From: Actinostola sp. cb2023
Taxonomy: Eukaryota > Cnidaria > Anthozoa > Actiniaria > Actinostolidae
NCBI GenBank assembly: GCA_033675265.1
Contig: JAUJYZ010001565.1
Span: 62,001-126,000 of the forward strand
Direction: 5' to 3'
Length of the DNA: 64,000 bases
Below the pieces are notes generated by a model. It was not told the DNA's origin, did not search any database, and worked only from the letters and a program-made list of their open reading frames with translations. Positions 51,118-62,114 of the stretch are shown in pieces. The translations under genes and the position numbers were made by a program. Within the stretch, counting starts at the first letter, position 1, and every line of letters begins with the position of its first letter.

Positions 51118-54100
51118 ATGGCGGATCACTCGTGGGGTTTGAGCTACAAACAACTACAAGATAATTTCGTCAGTAATCTAAATGGCACATCACTACGTGA
51201 GATATCATTAGCTGTGTCTACTGCTCCTTTATGTGTATTGTTAAGATCATGCATTGGGGCTGTGTTGTTTGGGAGTATGGCGTCCTGGTGTTCTATCCTG
51301 TCATCAAGGTATTTTAAAGTCAGCCATTCCATTTTATATCCACACACCCCTATAAAAGACGTTTTCTGAGGGGTTCTAAAAAAAAATTTCTGGGGGGTTA
51401 CTCTGTCGGTACCTTTGATCTTTCTTTATTTTTCAAGGGGGCAGGCAAAATTGAGGGGGGAAATGTGCGTGCTTTATATTTCTGAGAAGGTACTCAGTTT
51501 TGTCGGCACTAAAAAAAAAAAGATCTTTTTTTCTGGGGTAAAAAAGGAATTTCTAAAACTATGAGAATTTGTTATTTCTCTATATATGTCTTATAATGAG
51601 AATTATTATCAAAGGAATTGCCCTATATCATTATGACGTCACATCAAAACAATCTATTGTTTAAAAACGCTAAGGATCATGGGGGACAAAACAGCAACAA
51701 CACAAAGGATTTCTCAAATAAATGCATTTTACAGACCGTCTGAAAGCGATAAAAGTCACCAAACACAGTAAATATTGTGGGAAAAGCATCGATGAACATA
51801 ATATCTGGAAACTAGCCAATTTGAAATCAAGCGAACCTCAGCAGAGCAGATTTAGTTCAAATTTCTATTGTTCTTCACGATTCTGTCCCCCATAAATAAG
51901 CCGTTACGTCATAATGGTATAGGGCAATTGACACGCAATTCTAATGCACCATTTGATTGACAGTTTTAAGGGTGATGATGACTGCTGCTGATTGGTTGAC
52001 CGATTCGGTATTTGATTGACTATAAACTCAGTGACTGATTGGCCAATTCAATGACAGAAGTGATTTTTCTCTTTCAGCTTTATTCTTGTCCTGGATTATG
52101 TAACGTTGGTTATTCCAATAATTCTGGTCTTCACGGTCCTAGCTAATTCTGCAGTATCCATACTCCTAACCATGGTCGTGCTGATACTCACATGTATCAT
52201 TACAAAAACTTTTTTCAGTACAGACAATGATACCCAAAACCCAACCCATCAACACCCACAAAATCTCAAACGTCAGCCGTTTATTTGCAACTTTAGAGCG
52301 TATGTCCTCATTGCAACAGCAGTATCCATACTGGCTGTTGACTTCAATATCTACCCAAGGAGATTTGCTAAAGCAGAGACTTATGGTTCAGGGTTAATGG
52401 ACGTGGGTGTTGGTGCTTTCATTGTTTCTAATGCAATAGTCTCACCTGAGGCAAGGAATGTTGGTAAAGCTAGTGGTGGTTGGTGGAGTTCTGTATTCAA
52501 ATCTATCAGGAGCTCTTCACCTCTCTTGGTTCTGGGATTAGCAAGGTTTCTAGCAGTGAAAAGTACTGATTATCAGGAACACGTCAGTGAATATGGAGTT
52601 CACTGGAACTTTTTCATAACTCTATTTGTTGTCAGGGTATGTAATCAAACCACTTTACAGCAAATTCTACATTTTGCAGTATTTGAGGGATATCGAATGG
52701 TCAAAACGAGACTTTGCGAAACTCCGAGATAATGCATTTGAAGGGCAGTCCCTGCAAGAACAACATTCTCTGATCAAATTCAAAATTCTCCTAGAGATTC
52801 TTTGAATTCCAAAGGAGAATTTGGGTTTTGATCACAAGTCACTTACTCCGTTCTTGCAGGGAACCCTTCATTTTATTGCGAGCCTGAGGTGCTTTTTCAC
52901 CAATATCCTTTGTTTTCAAGATTCGAGACTCTGAGACGGTTGCTTTTTGTGAAAAAAAACTGAGACTTTGAGACCCGCGAAATTTGGCATAAATTTTGCG
53001 AGACTCTGACTTTTTGTGGGGACCATTCGACACCCCTTATTTGTAATGGGTTTTTGCTGGACAAAGGCTTAATACCAGTGTTTGTATGCTGAAGCGCAAA
53101 GCACACGCTGTGCACTAACTAATTAAAATCCTTCGTTCTCATTGCGAAACTTACGATTCTGTATGTCAATCATTTACACCAAACCTTATGCCATGCTATT
53201 GTGTCTCGGGAAGTTTTCGTGAAAATCGTATTGCAAGGATAAACTCCCAGCGCATGAGTCAAGCAGTGGTCATTGTAGTCATTGAATTTCTTCAATTTTC
53301 GAATGTTTTTCAAGTATATAGACTGGCAAATAGTGTATGTAGTATATATGATGTAAATAGTTTGCAATTTCTACTTTTCTGGGGAGTTTTTTCATATATT
53401 TCTCGACGCTCCCGTCACACACTGCGTATGTTTACGGCATGGCAAAGGTCGCGAAGTGAACTGTTGCTCGCCCGATCATGGAAGTTGGCTACCTGTAGTT
53501 GTTGCAAAACTCCAAGTACGTTTGGTATATTTCGAGACATCGTCATTTTAGCAATATCTTCTACCAATTTTGCCTGTACTTATATCCGACCCAATGGGTC
53601 TTAGAAATTTTAGTCAGTAAGTATATAACCCAGATATCCCAAGGATGGTTATTTCTCGTCATAAATGGTATTTCCGCACATACGAATGGATCTGTAATTC
53701 TGGATACTTATAAACCATCACTATATGTATCTGCTAATGAGTTTGTGTAGTCCCAATCATTCTTCTTTACGAAATATTTAGGAAACAATTTGAATTTCGC
53801 GCTGAATCGGGTTATAATGGGATAACAACTAGGTTATAGGATTAAATGAAACTACTTTTTGTTTTTCAGAGGTTAGTGACCATGCACATGTTTGTATTTT
53901 GCGACCACTTAAACGATTTTTGCGATGGTATGTCAATCATGTTGACCAAATATGCCGTTTGTGTTGTTGATACCAGTTAATGTTCATCTTGGGTGATGGA
54001 ATGGCAATAATGATACATGATGACTTTTCTATTACAATATTCAGGTTTTATGTTGTTGTAGTCTACCTGTAGTTGGTAACCCAAGTACGTATGGTATAAC

Positions 54101-55346
54101 AGGCATCGTCATAGCAATCTTCTACCAATTCTGCCTGACTAGATGGGGTTTAGAGAAGTATATTATCAATGGTAGTAGTGGTGATGGTATAAGACATGGA
54201 CTGGTGGACGCCAATAGAGAGGGACTGTAAGCATGGGATTACAACTAGGAAGATACTTGTTTGTCAAGAGGTTAGGACTGACTAGGATTTTGATATGGTG
54301 ACCAGTACAGATGATGATAATAGAACGATGATGATAAGTGGGTAAATGACAGGTGCTGATGACAGTGTTGATGATGATGATGATGAGTAATCATTGATAA
54401 TGATTCTAATAATAAATGATTATGTTGCTGCTCAACAGAGATACCGTCGGTTCATGGTGTAAAGCTTTTTTCATTCTTCTTCTATTGGATGCTGTGTTCT
54501 GGATATTGACTGTTACATGTCGCCATTATATCACGCCTGTCTCCAGACGAATAGCAAACCTGACATTTGTGCTGTGGCAGGTATAGTCTCTCATATTAGG
54601 CTTGATGCTGCCATGTCGATACAGAGACATGTATTTCTATGACTTCAATGATTGACTGAAAAAGCGCTTTTCATAGAAATATTTGAGCTATTGATAACAT
54701 GTCTTGCATTAGGTATTGAGAAGAAATGCTTCTTTGTCTGGATGGACAAAATGTTGAAAATTGACAAGATTTGTTGATTAACATCCCAGGGGATACTCCC
54801 TTTATCCAAGTGGTAGGGGTGATCGGCGGTCGGTTTTGAAAACGACCCCTAAAAGGTACGCATAAATTAAACAAGCTGTTTAAGCCATGTTCGTTTCGAC
54901 CCCTAAAAAGTACGACCATATATGGCAAAAAAGTGTTTGTGCTGATATCGTTTAATCAGTGACTGGACAACATCTTCTTCTGTTCTTTCATTTTTGTTCT
55001 AAAAATAAAATAAATAACAATTGACCCTAAAAGGTACAGAGTCATGTTACGTAACTGATTTTGAGTTGAAACTCCTAAAAGGTCCACACAGGAAATATTT
55101 TCAACCCTAAAAGGACTGCCGATCACCCCTAACACTTGGACAAAGGTAGTAATAATAATATGGCATTCTTCTATATAGCGCATTTCACAATTGTCCCAAT
55201 GCGCTTTACAGCCAACAGCCAATGGAGGACTTTTTCGGGATGCACATGAAGGTGCCTACGGCAGCCGAGCAGCTTACAATCATGAGTTAGTGCGTTAGTA
55301 TGTTATGCCTCCAATTTGAAGTAGGCTGTTGAACTGGGTAACAACT

Positions 55347-55378
<32 letters not shown>

Positions 55379-55892
55379 TGGGACATCACATGAACATCAA
55401 CCAACAACACTCAATGCTAAGTTACTAAAGAGTTATAGTGTCAGGTTTAACTTGATCATTTCATTCATGTTGGTCTTGTTGCAGATGGCCTACAACATTC
55501 AACTTCTTTCAAGTTTTCTATTGGCTGATCTCATCGTCATGGTAACAATGCCACAGAATATCAGAACAGCTGGCTGCGAGGTGTGCTACTCAGATGGCAA
55601 TGCATTGACAAGAGAACCAATTAAACAGAGGTTCTGTGCATGTATGATTGCAGCTATCAATCGCAATCAACTTGCATACTTCATGGCAGCTAACCTACTC
55701 ACTGGACTTGTGAATTTCTCAGTAAACTCTGTTTTGCACCCAAAGTCAGAGTCTATGGATATTATATGGTTATATGTTTCTATTAAGTATAACATTCACA
55801 TTGCTACATGCTTTAGACATTACTTTGAAATTACATTGATAGGAGACTTTTCGATTGACATTTATTTAAAAAAAAGTTGGACTTCTCTTTGA
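51118..55892 (+). CDS. PIGW: GPI-anchor inositol acyltransferase PIGW, one exon truncated
   Basis: Recognised exons are 51,118-51,308; 52,078-52,636; 54,045-54,226; 54,439-54,580 and 55,485-55,892. The protein is multi-pass. Family landmarks are RFAKAETYGSGLMDVGVGAF with IVSPEARN, EYGVHWNFFITLFVV, GLVDANREGL, YITPVSRRIANLTFVLW and AINRNQLAYFMAANLLTGLV. PIGW (yeast GWT1) acylates the inositol of GlcN-PI in the ER membrane during GPI-anchor assembly. Between the third and fourth listed exons the family has about 20 more residues. Only their end (MGLQLGRYLFVKR) is present, at 54,233-54,271, directly after the donor, without its own acceptor. Skipping it keeps the frame (CT|A). The last ~40 residues differ from the family. 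AATAAA lies at ~55,935. Confidence 0.85.
51615..51929. mobile_element. TIR element in PIGW intron 1
   Basis: AATTGCCCTATATCATTATG plus ACGTCA at the left is mirrored by TGACGT-like sequence and CATAATGGTATAGGGCAATT at the right. GGGGGACA is also shared. Confidence 0.75.
52739..52870. mobile_element. Foldback MITE, family F1, copy 3
   Basis: TGAAGGGCAGTCCCTGCAAG to CTTGCAGGGAACCCTTCA with the same GGAGAATTTGGGTTTTGATC interior as copies 1 and 2. In PIGW intron 2. Confidence 0.8.
53497..53625 (+). pseudogene. Decayed duplicate of a PIGW exon
   Basis: The segment with CCAAGTACGTTTGGTATATT and ATCTTCTACCAATTTTGCCT resembles PIGW exon 54,045-54,226 (CCAAGTACGTATGGTATAAC, ATCTTCTACCAATTCTGCCT) about 550 bp downstream, with many substitutions and small indels and an in-frame stop. 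It appears to be a tandem exon duplication now degraded. Confidence 0.7.
54799..55146. mobile_element. TIR element with CCCTAAAAGGTACG repeats, PIGW intron
   Basis: CCTTTATCCAAGTGGTAGGG GTGATCGGC at the left is mirrored by GCCGATCACCCCTAACACTT GGACAAAGG at the right. The interior has about five CCCTAAAAGGTAC or complement blocks. No transposase. Confidence 0.75.
55345..55375. repeat. Poly-C tract
   Basis: About 29 C residues in the last PIGW intron. Two similar C runs occur at 37,263 and 62,874. Homopolymer length is doubtful. Confidence 0.9.
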
Positions 55893-55899
55893 GTTTCAA

Positions 55900-55941
55900 T
55901 GTAAATAAGTGACAACTTTTTGAATTCTGTGTATAATAAAG

Positions 55942-55977
<36 letters not shown>

Positions 55978-57260
55978 GAGCAACTTCCCGCTCTATTTTT
56001 TGGGATCCCTGTGTTAAAGGAGACACAGGAATCCCAACGGAAAGAAGAGATACCTAATGCAAAGGAGAGCAGAAAGTTAGGAGTTAAAATAATTACTATG
56101 CCATAGTGTTTCACATCCAAGACATTTGCAAGATATTGTATATTAAGTTACATGTTCTAAACGTACTTAGATTGTGAGTAATAATAATTAGAGTAAGATA
56201 AATAGTTTTTAATGTACAAATTCTTTAGATAATATTTGAAAATTCTAAAACAACCTATGTTACACTCTATATATATGTACATGTACCGGTAGGTATATAT
56301 ATACATCTCAAAGCAGCCTGTGTTGTGCATATTCCTAGGTTACACACACTCTCTCTCTATATATATATATATGTACATGTAGGTATATAATATGTACATC
56401 TCAATGCTGTGTTGTACATATTTTTGTAAACTAATAATTTAACGACAGTAAGCAAGAATATAAATTATTAAACTTCAAGATTATTGAGCTATGAGTCAAA
56501 GAGATAATATTATTAATGGCAAATGGGTCCACCGTAATTGGTTTTCACTGTTGTGGTATCCCTGCCTGCAAAGTCAAAGAAAGAAAGAAAATATATATTC
56601 TGTGGTAGATCCTAAGGGATGTTAGAATCTTCTTTGTGTTCCAATGTAAATGTACAGCCAACTGTTGAAGCTCTCTGGAGCTGAGTGACTGTGGGTTATA
56701 GATGGTACCGATTCAAACACAAAATACCAAAATAACATAACAATCGTACTGATCCGTTGGCAGACAGTAGGTGTATATACACTTATTTCAAAAAACGTCG
56801 CATTCAAAGCAACAAGCGTCGAGCCAAGACAAGTAAATGCTGGTTTTGTGCTGGCAAATTATTCAAATCAGACCTATTTTCTATGGAACGAAGTGTGCTA
56901 TGCAAACAACCACGTGAAAATGTTCACATTTTGTAATTAGTCCTTATAGAAACAATTGTGATTTAAATAATTGTCAGCACATAACCAGCATTCACTTCAG
57001 TCTTGGATTGACGCTTGTTGCTTTGAACGCGACCGTCTATCGTCCAACAGTTGGTAGGTTCTCGACCGACTGTCGATAGGTTGTTGGTCGACTAGTTTGC
57101 CGACAGTCGACTGACGACCTTTCTCGGTACATGATTCTTTACTATTACCTGCAGGTCTGTGTTTGGCATTTACAACTGTCCACAATATCAAGAGTTATAT
57201 ATTGTTACTAAACTGAAAATGCCAGGGCACACCTGTCTTTCTCACAGCAAATGTTATTCA
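55900..57260. other. PIGW 3' flank / TTC39 3' flank, no gene
   Basis: Contains (TTA)n near 55,945, a hairpin TTGGGATCCCTGTGTT / GACACAGGAATCCCAA at ~56,000, and two copies of TATATATATGTACATGTA near 56,265 and 56,365. No recognisable coding sequence. PIGW and the TTC39 gene converge here. Confidence 0.5.
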
Positions 57261-57272
57261 GCATAAATAGGT

Positions 57273-57336
57273 GAATGTCCGTCAGTAGCATTGCACCGGT
57301 ATCGCAAAGGTCGTGGGTTCGATTCCCGTTCTAAGC
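57273..57336 (+). repeat. tRNA-derived SINE-like fragment
   Basis: CACCGGTATCGCAAAGGTCG followed by TGGGTTCGATTCCCGTTC gives a good T arm and B box, while the 5' half does not fold as a tRNA. Probably a SINE head. Confidence 0.45.
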
Positions 57337-57418
57337 CTGATTTTTTCAGGTACTTTCCAGTAGTGTCATGCCCCATTTGGATTATTATACGTTATTCAGC
57401 ATGTTTCTAAGGCTTACA

Positions 57419-60400
57419 TTATAGAGCTGTTTCAAGTAAAATACATGGTGATTTGGCATCTGTAGTCTTTTTAGAGGAATTCTGGGATAGCTTGGGTTTC
57501 TTAGACGTTTCTTTATGACCTTTCGGGATTCCATCAACATGAAGTACTTGATTTGCTTCCAAGGAACAGTTTGCCACTGTATCAGTGCAAGCATCCTCGA
57601 ATCTGTCTTCCTCACCCTCAGATGCTGTGCCGTAGTTAGATAGGCCATCGGAGACATCAGACTCGTCATCACTCAGTGAGATATTGTCTATCATGTTATT
57701 GTTCTTTGTGGCTTTAGATGCTTTCTTGGCTAGTTTACGTTCCTTCTCAATCTTCTTAAGTTTGCTCAAAGCAGCATGGATACGAAAGTGAAGTCTGCTT
57801 TCTAAAAAATACCCATGGTATTCATGGCTGTCGACGATAGAAAACAATAAATTATTATGTGATATTTAGTAAATAAACCCCTTCTGGCAGCTGGGATATT
57901 GGCTGATAATTCCGAGGATGAGAAATGGTCTGAAAAAAGGACAGTTGGCCGAGAAGCAAAGCTTTGAGGGCATATGTGATATTTTGAGGACCATTTCTTA
58001 TCCAAGAACATAAATATCAGCCGATATCCCAGTGAGCTAGAAGGGGTTCATTTATTTTATAGCCCAACGATAAATTTTTGAACGGATATCACTTCGGAAA
58101 GTGGTTATCGTCTGTTATCCATCCTGTGAAAATGTACCACGTGACCCCCTTGGACTAATGATAGTGCAAACAAATTATCGTTGGGTTTATAATCTATCAT
58201 ATTGACACTAGAACCATGTCATACCATGATGTTTTGAGGTATCTCTTGGCTTGCACATATTTGCCTTGTTCCATGTAGAGAAAGCCTACTTCAGCACATG
58301 CATAGGCACCAAGCTGCTTGTCCAACACAACTTCCCTAGATCTGACCCAAAAAAATGACATCTTAATTTGGTACAAGTTTCTCATCTTTCATCACCACCA
58401 TCATCATCATCATCCACCAGCAGCAGCAGTACAATCATGAGTCGTATCACCACCCATCACCAGTGTTATCATCATCACATCCAATATTTCTATTGTATAT
58501 TATTTGAGGACCTCCCTGAAAACCACGTTATGTGATGGGCGCTTCCTCCTTAAAGATTAAATATTATTATTATTATTATTATAACAGATTTTTCAAATAT
58601 CCTTGTTGTCAGTTCATTCACGGTTGGGCTCCCTGTGTAAGTAGAGTGTTACCACAGGAAGCCCAACTAATGTGTGTAAAATGCCTACTTCTCAACAGCT
58701 GCCTGTAGAGAGTGAAGTGCCTTTTCTGTCTCTCTAATACACTTGTAGCACATTCCTTCCAGGATTTTACTCAGGCACCAGTCATCAATATAATATATTT
58801 TATCTGGGAAAAAAAGAGTTCATTTGGATTCATGTTTCATATAAAAAAAGAGTATCATGCACATCAAGGAATATATTAGTGAAGCCAGTAGAAATTGAAG
58901 AAAGGAAGAAAAGGAGGGAAGGAAAGAAAGAAAGGATTGAAGGAAGGAAGGAAGGAAAATAAAGAAAATGGAAGAGAGAAAGGAAAAGGAATCGTTAGTT
59001 ATACTTAAGAAATAGAAAACGTGCACACATGCTCTGTGCAGTTCAGTATAGAGTCGTTAGTACGCATCTAGCCTGCATAGCTTGGCTTTCCCATTCCCCC
59101 TCCCCCCCTCCTTTCCACCTCCCCTCCCCCCTCCTTTCCCTCCTTTCCCCAGTCCCCTTTCCCTCGGAAAGCCAAGCTACGCAGGCTAGTACGCATCATG
59201 CTTCACGACACTTCTCTCGTGTTCTGATCAGTCCCCAAGTGCTCTATAACTGCACAGAGCACAGCGGACAAGTTTTCTATTTCTTTTATAAAATACAATT
59301 ATAATAAATAAATTTTAATTGAAGGGTTTTTTTTGTTACAAAAATGTTTGAATATCTGCATGCGTGTGCATGTGGCATATGCATCATTTGGCCCAGAGCC
59401 GTGCGTTATATCATAGTTATTTTATACACACCTTTGTTTTGTTCCAGTTTAGCTTGTTCTTTCAGTACGAGAGTCAGTAATTGACGAGAGAGATCTGGAC
59501 GATGTCGAAGAACTTGAAACCCATTCCACATATAGATGAGTTCCTGATAAAACAATATGTTATAAAACTGGTGACACTAGTTACACGCATTTATTTTCAT
59601 ATCTTACCAATCCTGGCAGAAAAAGCCAGTTTCCTTGACTAAAGTACTTGGCTGCTTTGTGGATAGAATACTTCTCGAATGGAATTGACTTGCCAGCCAT
59701 TCTTTGCTTGAAGTCAGGGAGATGCCTATGTAGATATTAAGATTATTAACTACTTATAACCGAACGCGAGGTCAGTACAGGACAATATCGGACAAAGCGC
59801 GAGGTCTTGACAGCATAGGGTGAGGTCTGTCCAAAAAAAAACCGACGACGCCTGATATTTTCCTGCACTGATCGAGCAAGCGAGGTTATTAAGTTGTTTA
59901 TTATATGGCATTTTTAATCGAGGTTATTTTAGTTGTGATAACTGAAAAAATCCGTAATCGCCCACAGGCATTACCAGAGAATCTTACCCGTTAAACAACC
60001 AATCAGATCGCGCGATTTTACCGGAATTAGCTTGTGCCATGCATATATAGAGTTGTTTTCGAATGAGTGGGAAGTAGCTGGTCGGTAGTTAAGCTACGGT
60101 TCGTGACGTGCGGACGGTGCCGTGACCATGCCGTGTCCAAGCATTCCTATTGGTTGAGCAATGAATTTGCGCGCTGTGATTGGTTGAATAGATGTCTTCG
60201 ATTTTACGAAAACGACTCTATAATAAGATTATACTGTACATCATTATAATATGAAAACGTAATTTTACCACAACTAGTCAGTTTCTCGCTCTCTGATTGG
60301 CTTAGAGCCGTGGTAAATAAGAGTACATACCACGGCAATTGTGTGTTCGCTCGCGCACGGATCTAGCGCGCTTGAATCAGTTTTTCTTTCAAAATTTATC

Positions 60401-62114
60401 GGCGTTTTCGGATGTTTTCTCCCTCTGTTGTGGTAAAAAACAAACTTACGATAGTTTCTTGTGGTATGTCCTCTTATTTACCACGGTTGGCGCCATCTCA
60501 TCGTCAAAATTGTTAAGTTAATTTTGACGATTCGATGACGCCAACCGTGGTAAATAAGAGGACATACCACGCGAAACTATCGTAAATTTGTTAACTAATA
60601 AAGGGCTTTTTTTTTGCGACGCTTTTAGTTGGTCTAACTTACGTGTTTCGCGGAAACAACAACAATGGTCTAACTTACGTGTTTCGCGGAAACAACAACA
60701 AAACATAGCAATGCTGGCTGTGCCGCTTACCTAAACATATATTCCTCTGTATCTTCTTCACCATTGTCGTCCTCTTTAGCGATTGGTTGATTTGTTAATT
60801 TTGCCATCAACTTGAAAGAAGCCTTCAAGTACATGTACGTCGTCTAGAAATAAACTATTCATTTAGTATGAACTCCTTATAGAGTCGTTTTCATAGTGTT
60901 TTCGGATGAGTGGGAAAGTTACCGCACCGCGCCTTGCCGCATTGAAAGAGTTTGATTGGATGAGATGTATCTGCACGCTTTTTGATTGGTTCAGAAAGGA
61001 AGCCATTTGAGTGTCACGGTACCGTAGGTTTCCCACTCATACGAAAACCACTCTATGAGTGGGAAACCTACAGCACGGAGTTACGGTACGGAATCGAAGA
61101 CATTGTATTCAACCAATCACAGCGCGCAAAATCATCGCTCAACCAATCAGAATGCTTGGACACCGCACGATCACGGCACCGTCACCGCACGGCGCGAACC
61201 GTACCGTAACTACTTTCCACTCACGCGAAAATGACTCTACGTGTGAAGTTTACCTTTGACCATCGACTTTCATTAAGTAAAACACCAGCATAGTGAAACG
61301 CCATGGCCCAGTTGCCTCGGAAACTGAAAGACAACTTTAAAAGTTAACATAGCGAAATTTAAGGGCGGCGCTAGCCCAAAATAGCCATCGACTTCGTGAT
61401 GCTTTTTCATGCTCTTCAGGTGCGGCGGACACACGATGCAACATTTCGTGCAACATTCCGTTCGTGCAATATGTATTGTTGCAGCATTTGTCAACCTCTG
61501 CAACATGTTGCGCGCAACATTGAAGTTGAATCGAGTCCTACTTCTGCAACATTGCGAGCAACAAATTACATCGTGTGAGCGCGCGCTAGTCAATTGCGAG
61601 CAATCAGTTGCAGGGGTGGGCACACGCTGCAACAAAATTGTCAGCAATATTGCACGAAATGTTAATTGCACCATGTATCCGCACCTTTACACCGCCAGGA
61701 GTGCGTCAACCGTCGAATACTCCAGTTTCGAGTTGTTTACGCACCACTGTACTCCTTGACAAAAGACGCGTTTGCTCAGGCTTAGCCTCAATCCAGAGAA
61801 TAACCCGTGCAATTAAAAATGGTTTCTATTGTTGACTGTCAACATTTTTTCGCATTCTCGTCGGTATTTGTGCATAATTTGCACTGAATTGAGGCTAAGC
61901 CTGAGCAAACGCGTCTTTTGTCAAGGAGTACAGCGGTGTCTAAACAACTCGAAACTGGAGTTCATCACTTGTTTTTTGTTTGCTGAATCTCTTTGATGAC
62001 TGTAAATACAACATATACTCACCTATAGCACCACAATAGTTCCCAGTAACAAATATGATGAAACTGCTTCCACTCAGACTGTACTCTTATGGAGTAGTTG
62101 TAGCGTTCCTCGGC
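57419..62114 (-). CDS. TTC39-family tetratricopeptide protein, C-terminal part
   Basis: Eight exons: 62,023-62,114; 61,254-61,323; 60,731-60,843; 59,608-59,725; 59,432-59,543; 58,689-58,803; 58,225-58,341; 57,419-57,827. All GT-AG with matching phases. Landmarks are HHICYWELLWCY, NWAMAFHYAGVLLNESRWSK, QRMAGKSIPFEKYSIHKAAK, YMWNGFQVLRHRPDLSRQLL, YYIDDWCLSKILEGMCYK, AYACAEVGFLYMEQGKY and FLESRLHFRIHAALSKLK. These fit the TTC39A/B/C family of TPR proteins, whose biochemical role is not well defined (TTC39B affects LXR and HDL levels in mammals). The final ~100 residues are Lys- then Asp/Ser/Glu-rich, longer than I expect for the family. The N-terminal exons must lie beyond the recognised region, probably past the window end. 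Confidence 0.9.
59069..59188. mobile_element. Small TIR element with 9-bp duplication
   Basis: TAGCCTGCATAGCTTGGCTT TCC and its inverted copy (one change) bound a pyrimidine-rich 120-bp element. GTACGCATC flanks it at 59,060-59,068 and 59,189-59,197. In a TTC39 intron. Confidence 0.8.
60046..60222. mobile_element. MITE family F3, copy 1
   Basis: TATAGAGTTGTTTTCG and CGAAAACGACTCTATA ends, with GAATGAGTGGGAAGTAGCTG and CCTATTGGTTGAGC inside. Relatives at 60,878-61,056 and 61,054-61,240. In a TTC39 intron. Confidence 0.75.
60441..60590. repeat. Large near-perfect palindrome (~70-bp arms)
   Basis: CAAACTTACGATAGTTTC, GTGGTATGTCCTCTTATTTA and CCACGGTTGGCG on the left pair with CGCCAACCGTGGTAAATAAG AGGACATACCAC and GAAACTATCGTAAATTTG on the right, around GTTAAGTTAA. 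A few mismatches. A partial third copy of the arm (GTGGTAAATAAGAGTACATA) lies at 60,310. Confidence 0.85.
60618..60703. repeat. Tandem 37-bp duplication
   Basis: GGTCTAACTTACGTGTTTCG CGGAAACAACAACAA occurs twice in direct orientation, ~30 bp before the donor side of the 60,731-60,843 exon. Confidence 0.75.
60878..61240. mobile_element. MITE family F3, copies 2 and 3 fused
   Basis: Copy 2 runs from TATAGAGTCGTTTTC to ACCACTCTAT at 61,056. Copy 3, opposite in orientation and sharing the CTCTATGAGTGGGAA junction, ends ACGCGAAAATGACTCTA at 61,240. Copy 3 has two CCAATCA boxes. Copy 3 ends 13 bp before the TTC39 exon at 61,254. Confidence 0.7.
61418..61686. mobile_element. Harbinger-like MITE H4 (TTC39 intron)
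   Basis: AGGTGCGGCGGACACACGAT GCAAC and its inverted relative ending GTATCCGCACCT. Flanks are TTC on the left and TTA on the right. Interior GCAAC/GTTGC repeats as in H1 and H3. Confidence 0.75.
61719..61961. mobile_element. Foldback element, family F2, well preserved
   Basis: ACTCCAGTTTCGAGTTGTTT and TGTACTCCTTGACAAAAGAC with CAGGCTTAGCCTCAAT on the left are mirrored on the right over about 90 bp. A diverged copy is at 39,778 and a fragment is near 30,970. Confidence 0.85.

Noticed and set aside
53188..53604. 138-codon plus frame as a new gene in the PIGW intron
   Set aside because: Its C-terminal part is the decayed PIGW exon copy read in a shifted frame; the rest has no recognisable features.
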